Origin: Paraburkholderia sp. BL21I4N1
GTDB lineage: Bacteria; Pseudomonadota; Gammaproteobacteria; Burkholderiales; Burkholderiaceae
DNA: 64,000 nucleotides
Direction of reading: 5' to 3'
Assembly (NCBI RefSeq): GCF_002973525.1
Contig: NZ_PVEN01000002.1
Span: 434,001 to 498,000, forward strand
Part shown: positions 1-8,778 of the stretch, piece by piece
Layout of the letters: the number at the start of each line of letters is the position of its first letter
How positions within the stretch are numbered: the first letter of the stretch is position 1
Notes under the pieces: model-generated
What the model was told of the DNA's origin: nothing
Seen by the model: the letters and a program-made list of their open reading frames with translations, nothing else
The model's database searches: none
Position numbers and translations under genes: made by a program

Positions 1-924
1 GTGTTCGGCTTCGTCGCGCAGGTTGGTCAGCAGCTCGTTTTCGATGTGCGGCTGCACCTTCACGCGCCAGCACCAGCGGCACACGTCGGAGAGCCACTTG
101 TCGGCCGGCCGGTTCTGATTGGCGATGCCGAAGTGACGCGCGACCAGCGCTTCGCCCGGATGCGGCACCTGCGCGTCGAGTTCTTCGCCGAGGCCCAGCT
201 TGACCATCAGCACGCCCGCATTGCGGCCGCGGAACAGCGCCAGCGCGCGATGCGACGGCACGGTGCGAATGGTTTCCGCGTAGTCGTAGTAATCGCGGAA
301 TTTTTCTTCTTCCGCGTTTTCCTTGCCCTCGACCACCTTCGACGACAGCACGCCCTGGTTGAACAGGTAATCGCGCAGCTTGCCGAGCAGGTCGGCGGTT
401 TCGCCGAACTGTTCCGACAGGATGTCGCGCGCGCCGTCGAGCGCGGCCTTGACATCCGCGACGCCTTTCTCGGCGTCCACGTAGGCGGCGGCTTCGGTTT
501 GTGGGTCGAGCAGGGGATTGGCCAGCAGCGCGTCGGCGAGCGGCTGCAAGCCGGCTTCGCGGGCGATCTGCGCGCGCGTGCGGCGCTTCGGCTTGTACGG
601 GAGATACAGGTCTTCCAGCACCTGCTTGCTGTCCGCGCCTTCGATCGCGTTGCGCAGTTCGTCGGTGAGCTTGCCCTGCTCGTCGATGCTGGCGATGATG
701 GCCACGCGCCGGTCTTCCAGCTCGCGCAGGTACAGCAGGCGTTCCTCGAGATTACGCAGTTGCGTGTCGTCGAGATTGTCGGTCACTTCCTTACGGTAGC
801 GGGCGATGAACGGAACAGTCGCTCCTTCGTCGAGAAGTTGCACCGCGGCCGCGACCTGGCGCGGCTGGACGGACAGTTCGGCGGCGATGCGCTGTACGAT
901 CTTGAGTGCTACGTTTTCCGTCAT
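1..924 (-). CDS. tex: Tex, RNA-binding transcription accessory protein (C-terminal part outside window)
   Basis: Reading the minus strand from an ATG at 924 gives 308 residues in an uninterrupted frame that runs off the window start. The protein begins MTENVALKIVQRIAAEL and continues with the helical N-terminal region typical of Tex, including ATVPFIARYRKE near residue 35 and LYLPYKPKRRTRAQIA near residue 107. Tex is a cytoplasmic nucleic-acid-binding protein of about 780 residues. The YqgF-like, HhH and S1 domains expected further on lie outside the window. Identity rests on these conserved N-terminal stretches. Confidence 0.93.
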   Translation of the reverse strand, partial: MTENVALKIVQRIAAELSVQPRQVAAAVQLLDEGATVPFIARYRKEVTDNLDDTQLRNLEERLLYLRELEDRRVAIIASIDEQGKLTDELRNAIEGADSKQVLEDLYLPYKPKRRTRAQIAREAGLQPLADALLANPLLDPQTEAAAYVDAEKGVADVKAALDGARDILSEQFGETADLLGKLRDYLFNQGVLSSKVVEGKENAEEEKFRDYYDYAETIRTVPSHRALALFRGRNAGVLMVKLGLGEELDAQVPHPGEALVARHFGIANQNRPADKWLSDVCRWCWRVKVQPHIENELLTNLRDEAEH

Positions 925-1270
925 AAGGTCTTGGTGTTCCTGCGGACTCGATCTAAGGCCGCGCGCTGACGACACGTTGGGGGCACGGTGTGCGCCATAT
1001 CGGGCACGTGTTGCACGGTGTGGATCACGCCGTGAAGCACGCCGGGCGTGCGCGCTGCGACCAGGTTGCTAGAGCGGGGCATTTTGCCATAAATGCCAAA
1101 GGGCTCAACCGCAGGGTGATAGAATTTCGGGCATGTTCCGTTGACCTCCTACGACGTTGCCGATCTCCTTGTCCCTCAACTGCCTGGGCTCCCGCTTGGT
1201 CTCTCGCTTGCCACAATCGCCGCTGTTTTCGCGTTCGCCGCTCGTGTCGCTCACGCGGGTAACGCGCTCC
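925..1270. other. Intergenic region upstream of tex and the coiled-coil protein
   Basis: About 345 bases separate the divergent tex and 1271 genes. The plus-strand stretch around 1119-1127 (GATAGAATT) is a possible -10 element for the rightward gene, but no good -35 lies at the right distance. I see no RNA gene or repeat here. Confidence 0.4.
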
Positions 1271-2224
1271 GTGTTCAAGTCCGTGCCCGTTCCCAACAGC
1301 GTGTTCGCCGCGTCTTGCGCAGCGGGCGTGCTGGCCGTTGCGCTGGGGCTGTCCGCACCCGCCATGGCGCAGACCGCCGGGCAAGCTTCGGCGCCCATGA
1401 TGGGCGGCAGCGCCACGGCGGCTGCGTCGGATGCTCGGGCGGTGGATACAAGCGGTGGCATGAACACCGGCAACGCAGACAGCAGCGCTAGCACCGCGGC
1501 ACAAGACAATGCGTTCGACGCGCGCCAGAAAGTGCTGGATCAGCGCAGCGAGGAAAACAACTACCGTTACGGGGTTGCCGAACACGACTGCTATAGCAAG
1601 TTCTTCGTCAACTACTGCCTGAACAAGGCGCGCGACAGCATGCGCGTCGTGCAGGCCGACATTCGCAAGGAACAACTGGCGCTCGACGGTGAGCAGCGCG
1701 CACAGCGCGCCCGCGACCGTGATGAGCAGGCCGCGATTAAACGCGCGCAAGACGAAGCGAGCGCCCCGCAGCGCGCCGCCGAAGACGCGCGCAACACGCA
1801 GGCGTACCAGGACAAGCAGCGCCAGCATCAACTCGATCAGGCGCAGCGCACCGCCGAGGCGCCGCAGCGCAGCGCCAACGCGCAGGCGTATCAGGACAAG
1901 CAGCGCCAGCATGCGCTGGATCAGGCGCAGCGCGGTGTGAGCCCGTCGCAGGCAGCCGCCAATCAGCAGGCGTACGATCAGAAGCAGGGCGACTTCCAGC
2001 GCAAGCTCGAGGAAGCCCGTCAGCAGGGCGCGCAGAAGGCGCAGGAGCGCGTCGAAAAACAGCAGAGCTTCGAGAAGAAGCAGGTTGACGCGGCGCAGCA
2101 CAAAGCCGACGTCGAGTCGCGTCAGAAGCAGGCGGCCGATAAAGCGGAGCAGAAACGTCAGGATCAGTTGAAACAGCAGCAGGAACTCGAACAACAGCAG
2201 AAACTGCAACAGGAGCAACAGTGA
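1271..2224 (+). CDS. Exported glutamine-rich coiled-coil protein, function unknown
   Basis: About 317 residues. I chose the GTG at 1271 because it puts a classic signal peptide at the N-terminus, ending SAPAMAQ. A TTG at 1157 is in frame but adds an unlikely 38-residue basic leader. The mature part has a short domain with two cysteines (HDCYSKFFVNYCLNKARDSM), then a long charged Gln/Arg/Ala-rich helical region. That region contains near-repeats of AYQDKQRQHQLDQAQR, and the protein ends in a glutamine-rich tail. It is probably periplasmic and coiled-coil. No enzymatic motif is visible. It reads away from tex. Confidence 0.7.
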   Translation: MFKSVPVPNSVFAASCAAGVLAVALGLSAPAMAQTAGQASAPMMGGSATAAASDARAVDTSGGMNTGNADSSASTAAQDNAFDARQKVLDQRSEENNYRYGVAEHDCYSKFFVNYCLNKARDSMRVVQADIRKEQLALDGEQRAQRARDRDEQAAIKRAQDEASAPQRAAEDARNTQAYQDKQRQHQLDQAQRTAEAPQRSANAQAYQDKQRQHALDQAQRGVSPSQAAANQQAYDQKQGDFQRKLEEARQQGAQKAQERVEKQQSFEKKQVDAAQHKADVESRQKQAADKAEQKRQDQLKQQQELEQQQKLQQEQQ

Positions 2225-2387
2225 GCGTGCTGTCGTTGAGCACCGTGCTTGCTTGCTGTAATGGGCTCGGGCCGGTTCACCGTGACTGGTCGGCGCCGCA
2301 GTCGCCGTAACGCGTTTTTAAGCCGTACAGCAACCTCAGGCATCGAGCCGCACACGCGGTTCGTGCCGTCGACGAGAGGAGGCGAGC

Positions 2388-2606
2388 ATGCGCGATCAAC
2401 ATCACGTCATCGACGCGAACACACTTCGCGACCGTATTCTGCAACTGGAATCGGAGCACAGCGGGCTCGATCGTTTGATCGACCGAATGTCGGATGAGCC
2501 CGGCATCGACGACTTCGAGTTGCAGCGTTTGAAAAAGCGCAAACTCAAAGTCAAGGACACCATCATCTTGCTGCAATTGCAGCTCGAACCGGACACACGC
2601 GCCTGA
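2388..2606 (+). CDS. YdcH-family (DUF465) small protein
   Basis: A 72-residue protein starting at an ATG with a GAGG Shine-Dalgarno sequence just upstream. It is a short helical hairpin: a first helix with LRDRILQLESEHSGLDRLID and a lysine-rich second helix (LKKRKLKVKDTIILLQLQ). Length and the helix-turn-helix-hairpin pattern match the YdcH/SlyX-like DUF465 family, whose role is not established. It sits between the coiled-coil protein and the helicase on the same strand. Confidence 0.8.
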   Translation: MRDQHHVIDANTLRDRILQLESEHSGLDRLIDRMSDEPGIDDFELQRLKKRKLKVKDTIILLQLQLEPDTRA

Positions 2607-2669
2607 GTTCGCGGCCTGGCAAGCGCCGGGCGCGCGCCGCGCGAGCCGGACTTTGCAGGAACGCTTGCC

Positions 2670-4937
2670 TTGAATTCATCGCTTGAACCTTCACCCCGCG
2701 CCGCCTCGGGCGACGTCGCATCGGAAGCCGGCACGCCGGTGGCGCCGCGTGCGGCCGCGTCCGCGCTGAGCGCGTCGTTGAATCCGCGCCGGGCCACCGA
2801 ACTGGACGAGATCTTCGCCGACAACGGATTGCTGGCGAGGCAGATCGACGGTTATCGGTCGCGCGCGTCGCAGATCGAGATGTCGCGCGCGGTCGCCGCG
2901 GCAATGGAAGCGTCGGGCCGCGCCATGCCCGAACCCGCGATGTTCGAGGCGCAGAAGCGTCCGGCGCGACGACTCGGCGCGCCGTCGGGCGCGGAGGCGG
3001 CCGCTGTCGAAAGCGACGAAGCGAACAGCCTCGACGGCAGCGAAAACACGCTGATCGTCGAAGCGGGCACGGGCACCGGCAAGACCTATGCTTATCTCGT
3101 GCCGGCCATGTTGTGGGGCGGCAAGGTGATCGTCTCCACCGGCACCAAGCACTTGCAGGACCAGCTGTTTCAGCGCGACATTCCGACCGTGCGCGACGCG
3201 CTCGCGGTGCCGGTGTCGGTCGCCATGCTCAAGGGGCGCGCGAACTACCTGTGCCACTACTATCTGCAGCGCACCGCGGACAACGGCCGTCTGCCGTCGC
3301 GGCAGGAAACCTCGTATCTACAGGACATCGTGCGCTTCGCGAAGATCACGCGCACCGGCGACAAGGCCGAACTCGCGAGCGTTCCGGAAACGGCGGCGGT
3401 GTGGTCGATGGTGACGTCGACGCGCGAAAACTGTCTCGGCCAGGAGTGCCCGCACTACAAGGATTGCTTCGTCATGCAGGCGCGCCGTGAGGCGCAGCAG
3501 GCGGATATCGTGGTGGTGAATCACCATCTGTTTTTCGCCGACATCATGTTGCGCGATACCGGCATGGCCGAGTTGCTGCCCACCGCCAACACGGTCATCT
3601 TCGATGAAGCGCATCAATTGCCGGAAACCGCCACGCTGTTTTTCGGCGAGACGTTGTCCACCACGCAGTTTCTCGAACTAGCTCGCGACTCTGTCGCGGA
3701 AGGCCTGGGTCATGCGCGCGAAACCGTCGACTGGGTGAAGCTCGGCTCGACGCTCGAACGCGCGGCGCGCGATGTACGGCTCGCGTTCAAGGAAGACTCG
3801 GTGCGCTTGTCGATCGGGCAGTTGCCCGACGACCATCCGTTGTTTGCCGCGCTCGAAACGCTCGAAACCGAACTCGACGCATTGGCGTCGGCGCTCGCGA
3901 GCCAGGCCGAGCGCGCCGAATCGATCGGCGCGTGTCTGCGCCGCGCACGCGAGCTGCAAGGCGTGCTCGCCGGCTGGACCACACCGCCCACTGAAACCGA
4001 ACGCGCGTCGGCTGATAACGCGGCTCAGGGCGCTTCCGCCGACGGCAAGAGCGAACGCGCCGACCCGAACGAAAAGGTGCGCTGGATCGAAGTCTTCTCG
4101 CATACGGTGCAGTTGCATGAGACACCACTGTCGGTCGCGCCGATCTTCGCGAAGCAGCGCGCCGGCGTGCCGCGTGCGTGGATCTTCACGTCGGCCACGT
4201 TGTCGGTGCGCGGCGACTTCACGCACTACGCCGCGCAGATGGGCCTGAACGCGAAGCGTTCGATGACGCTGCCCAGTCCCTTCGACTATCCGACGCAGGG
4301 ACTGCTGTACGTGCCGCGCAATCTGCCGCAGCCTTCCTCGCCCATGTTCACCGACGCCGTGTTCGACGCGGCGTTGCCCGCGATCGAAGCGTCGGGTGGC
4401 GGCGTTTTCATGCTGTGCACAACGCTGCGCGCGGTGGACCGTATTTCGAACAAATTGCGCGACACGATCGAAGCACGCGGCTGGGACTATCCGCTGCTCG
4501 TGCAGGGCGATGCGAGCCGCACCGAATTGCTCGACCGTTTCCGCTCATACGGCAATGCGATCCTGGTGGGCAGTCAGAGTTTCTGGGAAGGGGTCGACGT
4601 GCGCGGCGACGCGCTGTCGCTGGTGGTGATCGACAAGCTGCCGTTCGCCCCGCCCGACGACCCGGTGTTGTCCGCGCGTCTCGACGCGTTGACGAAGAAA
4701 GGCTTGAGCCCGTTCGCCGTGCATCAATTGCCGCAGGCCGTGATTACGCTGAAGCAGGGCGCAGGCCGTCTGATTCGCGCTGAGACCGATCGCGGCGTGC
4801 TGATGATCTGCGACACGCGTCTCGTCGACAAACCGTATGGGCGCCGGATATGGCAGAGCCTGCCGCCATTCAAGCGCACCCGTGAGATCGAGGTGGTGCG
4901 CGAGTTTTTCGAAGAGAGCGCGACACCGGCCGAATAA
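2670..4937 (+). CDS. DinG/YoaA-family ATP-dependent DNA helicase
   Basis: A 755-residue superfamily 2 (XPD-like) helicase. The start is the TTG at 2670, with CAGGA about 10 bases upstream. Walker A (AGTGTGKT) is near residue 130 and the DEAH box (VIFDEAH) near 315. The cysteines of an iron-sulfur cluster lie between them (NYLCHYY and NCLGQECPHYKDC). C-terminal helicase motifs include SQSFWEGVDVRGD and QGAGRLIR. The family unwinds 5'-tailed duplexes and R-loops during repair. I cannot tell DinG from YoaA by eye. An extended N-terminus of about 75 residues precedes the helicase core. Confidence 0.9.
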   Translation: MNSSLEPSPRAASGDVASEAGTPVAPRAAASALSASLNPRRATELDEIFADNGLLARQIDGYRSRASQIEMSRAVAAAMEASGRAMPEPAMFEAQKRPARRLGAPSGAEAAAVESDEANSLDGSENTLIVEAGTGTGKTYAYLVPAMLWGGKVIVSTGTKHLQDQLFQRDIPTVRDALAVPVSVAMLKGRANYLCHYYLQRTADNGRLPSRQETSYLQDIVRFAKITRTGDKAELASVPETAAVWSMVTSTRENCLGQECPHYKDCFVMQARREAQQADIVVVNHHLFFADIMLRDTGMAELLPTANTVIFDEAHQLPETATLFFGETLSTTQFLELARDSVAEGLGHARETVDWVKLGSTLERAARDVRLAFKEDSVRLSIGQLPDDHPLFAALETLETELDALASALASQAERAESIGACLRRARELQGVLAGWTTPPTETERASADNAAQGASADGKSERADPNEKVRWIEVFSHTVQLHETPLSVAPIFAKQRAGVPRAWIFTSATLSVRGDFTHYAAQMGLNAKRSMTLPSPFDYPTQGLLYVPRNLPQPSSPMFTDAVFDAALPAIEASGGGVFMLCTTLRAVDRISNKLRDTIEARGWDYPLLVQGDASRTELLDRFRSYGNAILVGSQSFWEGVDVRGDALSLVVIDKLPFAPPDDPVLSARLDALTKKGLSPFAVHQLPQAVITLKQGAGRLIRAETDRGVLMICDTRLVDKPYGRRIWQSLPPFKRTREIEVVREFFEESATPAE

Positions 4938-4992
4938 CGCAGACCGGTCGGTATTAAGTCGGCGCCGTTGTAAAAAACGGCGCCCAAACGAC

Positions 4993-5024
4993 AAAACGCC
5001 ACGGATGTGAATCCGTGGCGTTTT
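4993..5024. terminator. Bidirectional rho-independent terminator
   Basis: A 14-bp perfect stem (4993-5006 with 5011-5024) has a GTGA loop and is flanked by A4 and T4 runs. It serves the rightward helicase gene and probably the leftward lipoprotein gene at 5097. Confidence 0.9.
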
Positions 5025-5096
5025 GCTTTACTGCCCGGGAAATCGAGGGGATTTCCCGATGCAGTTTTCGCCCAGAGGCGAACCCTATGCGACAGC

Positions 5097-5372
5097 TTAC
5101 TGGCTTGCGCCCGAAGCCGGAGCAGCAGCCGAAGCAGCAGCGTCCGAAGCAGCAGCGGTTGCGTCCGAAGCAGCCGTCGTAGCCGAAGCAGCAGCGTCGC
5201 TCGCAGCAGCAGCCGCACCCGAAGCAGCCATCGCCGAATCCGAAGCTGCAGCAGCCGGTGCCGAAGCAGCAGCTGCGTCGCTAGCCGGGGCAGCGGCTTG
5301 ATCGTTGCTCTTGTTGCATGCAGCCAGTGCCACAGCTGCCAACAGGGATGCTACGAGGAGGGATTTCTTCAT
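5097..5372 (-). CDS. Small alanine/serine-rich lipoprotein
   Basis: 91 residues from the ATG at 5372, which has AAGGA eight bases upstream. An in-frame GTG at 5378 is less likely. The N-terminus MKKSLLVASLLAAVALAACN is a lipoprotein signal with lipobox LAAC. The mature part is almost entirely short repeats of A, S and D (AASDAAAS pattern), so it has low complexity and is probably an unstructured envelope lipoprotein. No function can be assigned. Confidence 0.85.
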   Translation of the reverse strand: MKKSLLVASLLAAVALAACNKSNDQAAAPASDAAAASAPAAAASDSAMAASGAAAAASDAAASATTAASDATAAASDAAASAAAPASGASQ

Positions 5373-5617
5373 GATCACGTCCTTTTATGGTTTAAAGGTA
5401 AGCAACAGCGCAAAATAAAACCGGTAATGTGCTCCAACACCGACCTGGGCCGTTGGTGGAGAAGCTCTTTGAACGAGCTGGAATCTTCCCTACGGCTTGG
5501 GCGGAAATTATATGCACTTTCGTACTGACAATCCATAAATCCGGGGTCAATACGTTGTCTTTCTCATACAAAATTTGAAAGTACGGTATAGCAGGTGAAC
5601 AAGAGTTGCGCAAACAG

Positions 5618-6859
5618 TTACGCAAGCTCGCCCACTTCTATCCAGCCCGCACAATACCACTCGTGCAGCAATGCTGTCACCGACGAATCGTGTGAGAGTG
5701 TTACAAAGCGTTTCGCACTCATACACCGGTGGTCAGCGAGGTCAATCAACCACTTTTTCGCGCCGTTAAATAACGTTTCCTCTCCATTTACGAAGAAAAA
5801 ACGGCGGTTGTACAACAAATTAGTCTTGCGGTTCAGCCGAATGCCTGACTTTGATGCGCGACTGATGAAACGGGCTTCGTTAAGCGGCCTTTGCGGCGGA
5901 TCAAACACGACGCTCGGCTTCGGTTCGCTGAGGTACGTGCCAAGGAACGACGCAATATCCTGCTCATTCCATTTAATCCCAGCAAGGATCGCGCCAACCC
6001 TTTCGACCAGCGGCGCCGGCAACTCGGCCGGACGCTCGACGGCGGGTTGCTGCGGATCGCGATACAACGCGCCCGACGGGCTGGCCGACTCGCCGCGCTC
6101 GGCCAGATGGTAGAGGAATTGCGCGGTCAACTCGCTCGCCGAGGGCGCGCGGAAGCCGATCGAACAGGTCATGCATTCGCCCTCGGCGATGCCGTCATGG
6201 GCGATATGCGGCGGCAGGTAAAGCATGTCGCCCGGTTCGAGAACCCATTCCTCTTCGGCCTGGAAATTCTGTAAAACTTTCAAAGGCGGACCGTCTTGCA
6301 GTGTCAGATCTTTCTGCGCGCTGATGCGCCAACGGCGCTTGCCTTTTACTTGCAAAAGAAACACATCGTAGGAATCGAAGTGCGGGCCGACACCGCCGCC
6401 GTCACTTGCGTACGAGATCATCAGGTCGTCGAGTCGCGCGTCCGGCACGAAGCGGAAACGGTCCAGCAACGCGCGCGCACGGTTGTCGTAAAGATCGACG
6501 CCTTGCACGAGTAAAGTCCATGCGCGCTGCTTCAGCGACGGCAGTTCGTCCAGCGCGAACGGGCCGTGTTCGAGTTTCCACTTGTTGCGAAAATGGGTGA
6601 TGAGGCGAGCTTCGACTTCGTCCCGATCGGCCAGCTCGAACAATTCGTCGCGCGAGAGCGGGGCCTCGACGTTCGGGATCGCCTGACGGATCAGCAGCGG
6701 CTTCTTTTGCCAGTAGCGGCGCATGAATTGCGACGGCGTCAGATTACCGAGCAACGGTGTCGGCGTATCGGACGAAGGCGGCAGAACCGGCTTTGCCGCC
6801 GATGATGAATTCCTTGCCGAAGCTGTGTCGGCCGGGTGGTCAATGGGCCGCTTGGGCAT
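5618..6859 (-). CDS. JmjC/cupin protein of the ribosomal oxygenase (RoxA/YcfD) type
   Basis: 413 residues from the ATG at 6859. The double-stranded beta-helix iron site is visible: His160 and Asp162 in GPHFDSYDVF and a second histidine at 221 in LYLPPHIAHDG. The YcfD/RoxA family uses 2-oxoglutarate and Fe(II) to hydroxylate an arginine of ribosomal protein L16. The length fits, and a dimerisation and winged-helix C-terminus follows the cupin core. It is divergent from the slyD-like gene, with only 32 bases between start codons. Confidence 0.85.
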   Translation of the reverse strand: MPKRPIDHPADTASARNSSSAAKPVLPPSSDTPTPLLGNLTPSQFMRRYWQKKPLLIRQAIPNVEAPLSRDELFELADRDEVEARLITHFRNKWKLEHGPFALDELPSLKQRAWTLLVQGVDLYDNRARALLDRFRFVPDARLDDLMISYASDGGGVGPHFDSYDVFLLQVKGKRRWRISAQKDLTLQDGPPLKVLQNFQAEEEWVLEPGDMLYLPPHIAHDGIAEGECMTCSIGFRAPSASELTAQFLYHLAERGESASPSGALYRDPQQPAVERPAELPAPLVERVGAILAGIKWNEQDIASFLGTYLSEPKPSVVFDPPQRPLNEARFISRASKSGIRLNRKTNLLYNRRFFFVNGEETLFNGAKKWLIDLADHRCMSAKRFVTLSHDSSVTALLHEWYCAGWIEVGELA

Positions 6860-6861
6860 CG

Positions 6862-6890
6862 TATAATGTGAGTTGTATTCTGGAGAATCG
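6862..6890 (+). promoter_or_regulatory. Sigma70 -10 element and ribosome binding site of the FKBP gene
   Basis: A perfect TATAAT at 6862-6867 lies inside the 32-base gap between divergent start codons. A GGAGA ribosome binding site follows at 6882. The -35 is unclear and would fall within the first codons of the opposite gene. Confidence 0.6.
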
Positions 6891-6891
6891 A

Positions 6892-7431
6892 ATGAAAATC
6901 GCAAAGAACACCGTCGTATCGGTCGCTTACAAGCTGTCGGATGCGCAGGGCAATCTGATTGAAGAGAGCGACGAGCCGATGGTCTATCTGCACGGCGGCT
7001 ATGATGGCACGTTCCCCAAGATCGAGGAAGAGCTCGACGGCCACGAGGCCGGCTTCGAGGCCCAGATCCAGCTTGAGCCGGCCGACGCGTTCGGCGAGTA
7101 CGACCCCGACCTCGTGAAGATCGAGCCGCGCGATCGTTTTCCTGAACCGCTCGAAGTCGGCATGCAATTCGAAGGCACGCCGGAAGAAGGCGACGAAGAT
7201 CTCGATTCGCTCGTCTACGTGGTGACGGACGTCGCGGAAGACAAAGTCGTGCTCGACGGCAACCATCCGCTCGCCGGCATGGCGTTGCGTTTCGCGCTGA
7301 CGGTCAAAGACGTGCGTCCCGCGACCGAAGACGAAATCCAGCACGAACACGCGCATGGCGCCGACGGCCTCGAAGTTCTCGATGAAGACGACGAAGCCGA
7401 CGAAGACGAATCAGGGCCCACGCTGCACTGA
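6892..7431 (+). CDS. SlyD-type FKBP peptidyl-prolyl cis-trans isomerase
   Basis: 179 residues from the ATG at 6892, preceded by GGAGA. The FKBP core is split by an insert-in-flap domain, as in SlyD. Recognisable parts are VAYKLSDAQGNLIEESDEP near the start and GNHPLAGMALRFALTVKDVR closing the core. The C-terminal tail is acidic ([11 protein letters not shown]) instead of the metal-binding His/Cys tail of E. coli SlyD. It is a cytoplasmic folding factor. Its last 21 bases overlap tail-to-tail with the opposing metallophosphoesterase-like gene. Confidence 0.9.
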   Translation: MKIAKNTVVSVAYKLSDAQGNLIEESDEPMVYLHGGYDGTFPKIEEELDGHEAGFEAQIQLEPADAFGEYDPDLVKIEPRDRFPEPLEVGMQFEGTPEEGDEDLDSLVYVVTDVAEDKVVLDGNHPLAGMALRFALTVKDVRPATEDEIQHEHAHGADGLEVLDEDDEADEDESGPTLH

Positions 7432-8778
7432 ACTGGCGGGCACGCCGCCGTTAAGGTTCGAGCCTGAAGCGGCGCCCGGCAGGTACGGCAAGGTAGCGGA
7501 AGCGGGCGGGACCGAAGTTGCGGGCCCGTAGCCGCCACCGCCCTGATCGGCCGGAATGCGCGGTTGCTGATCCAGTTGCGACTCCCCAGGCGTCGGCAAC
7601 AGCGGCGGCAATTCCGAAGCGGGCCCGAGCGCCGGCACGGCCGGCATCGACGCGGCGGGCTCCTCGTGCGGCAGCAATGGCGGCGGCACGGGCAAAGGCA
7701 TTTGCTTCGGCACATCGCGCACACTCACGCGGAACGGCGGCTTCCTGCCGAGATCCGCTTCAATCCGAATCCATTGGGTAAGACGATCATGCGGCGCAAG
7801 GGCGATCCGCGTGAGGTTCGTCACCAGCGCGCCCTTGTCATTGCGTAACGGCTGATCGATCAGAAAGCCGCCGCTCGCGTGTTCGTCGTCGCAATGAATC
7901 ACGAGCACCGGTCCGCGGAAAGTCTGCGCGAGTTTGACCAGGCTGCGCTTGAACTCCAGAAAACCGTCGCGGCGTGTGCTGCGTGCAAAACGCAGCCAGG
8001 CGAAGCGATCCGGCCGTTCATAACGCTCCGGGTCGGGGTCGCCTTGAATGAACACGACGATCGCGCGCGCGTCGCGGCGTTTCGCGTATTCGCCGGCATG
8101 CTCGAGCCAGAATGCATTGGCGATGACCCGGTCTTCGAATTCACCGTTGCGGCCACCCGCGGTCAGGTAGTGATTGTTCGGGCTCGGCGCGTTCAGACCG
8201 ATGAACACGGTATCGCCCACTTGCCAGCGCACGTTCTCGCGAAACGGACGAAAGCGCGAGACTTCGCTTTCGCGCGTCAGTGTGATGGGGTTTTGACCCA
8301 TCGACGTCGAGTCGGCGAACAGCGTCTGGCGCAGCTGGTCGAGCCGTTCGGTCGGGTCGAACCCGCCGGCCCCGGCCGTGCCGCAATCGGCCCAGTCATG
8401 CTGGCCCGGAATGAAGAACAGCGCGGGCCGCGACGTTTCGAGCAACGCGTGACGGCGCTCGTAGAGCGCGTCGCGGCAGGCTTCTTTCGCGCCTTTCAGA
8501 TTGCCGTTGTAGACGATAAACGCGATGTCGCGTTCTCGCCCGATCGCGTCGATCAGGCGCTGCGTGGCGGCTTCGTCGGCGGTGTTTTGCAGCGTGTTGG
8601 CGATCACAGCGAACGCATAGCGTTGCGCTTCGGCGTGCGCCGGCTGGGCGCACATCAGCAGACCCGTAAGCAGACCCACGAGAGGCACGAGTCCACCCGC
8701 GAGCGTCAGGGGGAAGGTCAGCGCCGTGCGAAACCTGCACGGACGCCGCCGGGGTCTGGGAGCGTCAATGATCCGCAT
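7411..8778 (-). CDS. Exported degenerate metallophosphoesterase-like protein
   Basis: 455 residues from the ATG at 8778, which lies 14 bases inside the end of mutS, so translation may be coupled. A long hydrophobic segment ending CAQPAHAEA is a signal peptide or anchor. Blocks resemble a calcineurin-like phosphoesterase: [31 protein letters not shown] and [12 protein letters not shown]. The usual GNHD and GHxH signatures are altered, so activity is uncertain. The C-terminus is a proline-rich tail of about 90 residues ([15 protein letters not shown]). It is probably periplasmic, with substrate unknown. Confidence 0.7.
   Translation of the reverse strand: MRIIDAPRPRRRPCRFRTALTFPLTLAGGLVPLVGLLTGLLMCAQPAHAEAQRYAFAVIANTLQNTADEAATQRLIDAIGRERDIAFIVYNGNLKGAKEACRDALYERRHALLETSRPALFFIPGQHDWADCGTAGAGGFDPTERLDQLRQTLFADSTSMGQNPITLTRESEVSRFRPFRENVRWQVGDTVFIGLNAPSPNNHYLTAGGRNGEFEDRVIANAFWLEHAGEYAKRRDARAIVVFIQGDPDPERYERPDRFAWLRFARSTRRDGFLEFKRSLVKLAQTFRGPVLVIHCDDEHASGGFLIDQPLRNDKGALVTNLTRIALAPHDRLTQWIRIEADLGRKPPFRVSVRDVPKQMPLPVPPPLLPHEEPAASMPAVPALGPASELPPLLPTPGESQLDQQPRIPADQGGGGYGPATSVPPASATLPYLPGAASGSNLNGGVPASSVQRGP

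Noticed and set aside
1025..2218. Minus-strand frame opposite the coiled-coil protein
   Set aside because: Its leucine/arginine runs mirror the Gln/Ala codons of the plus-strand gene. No start site or motif.
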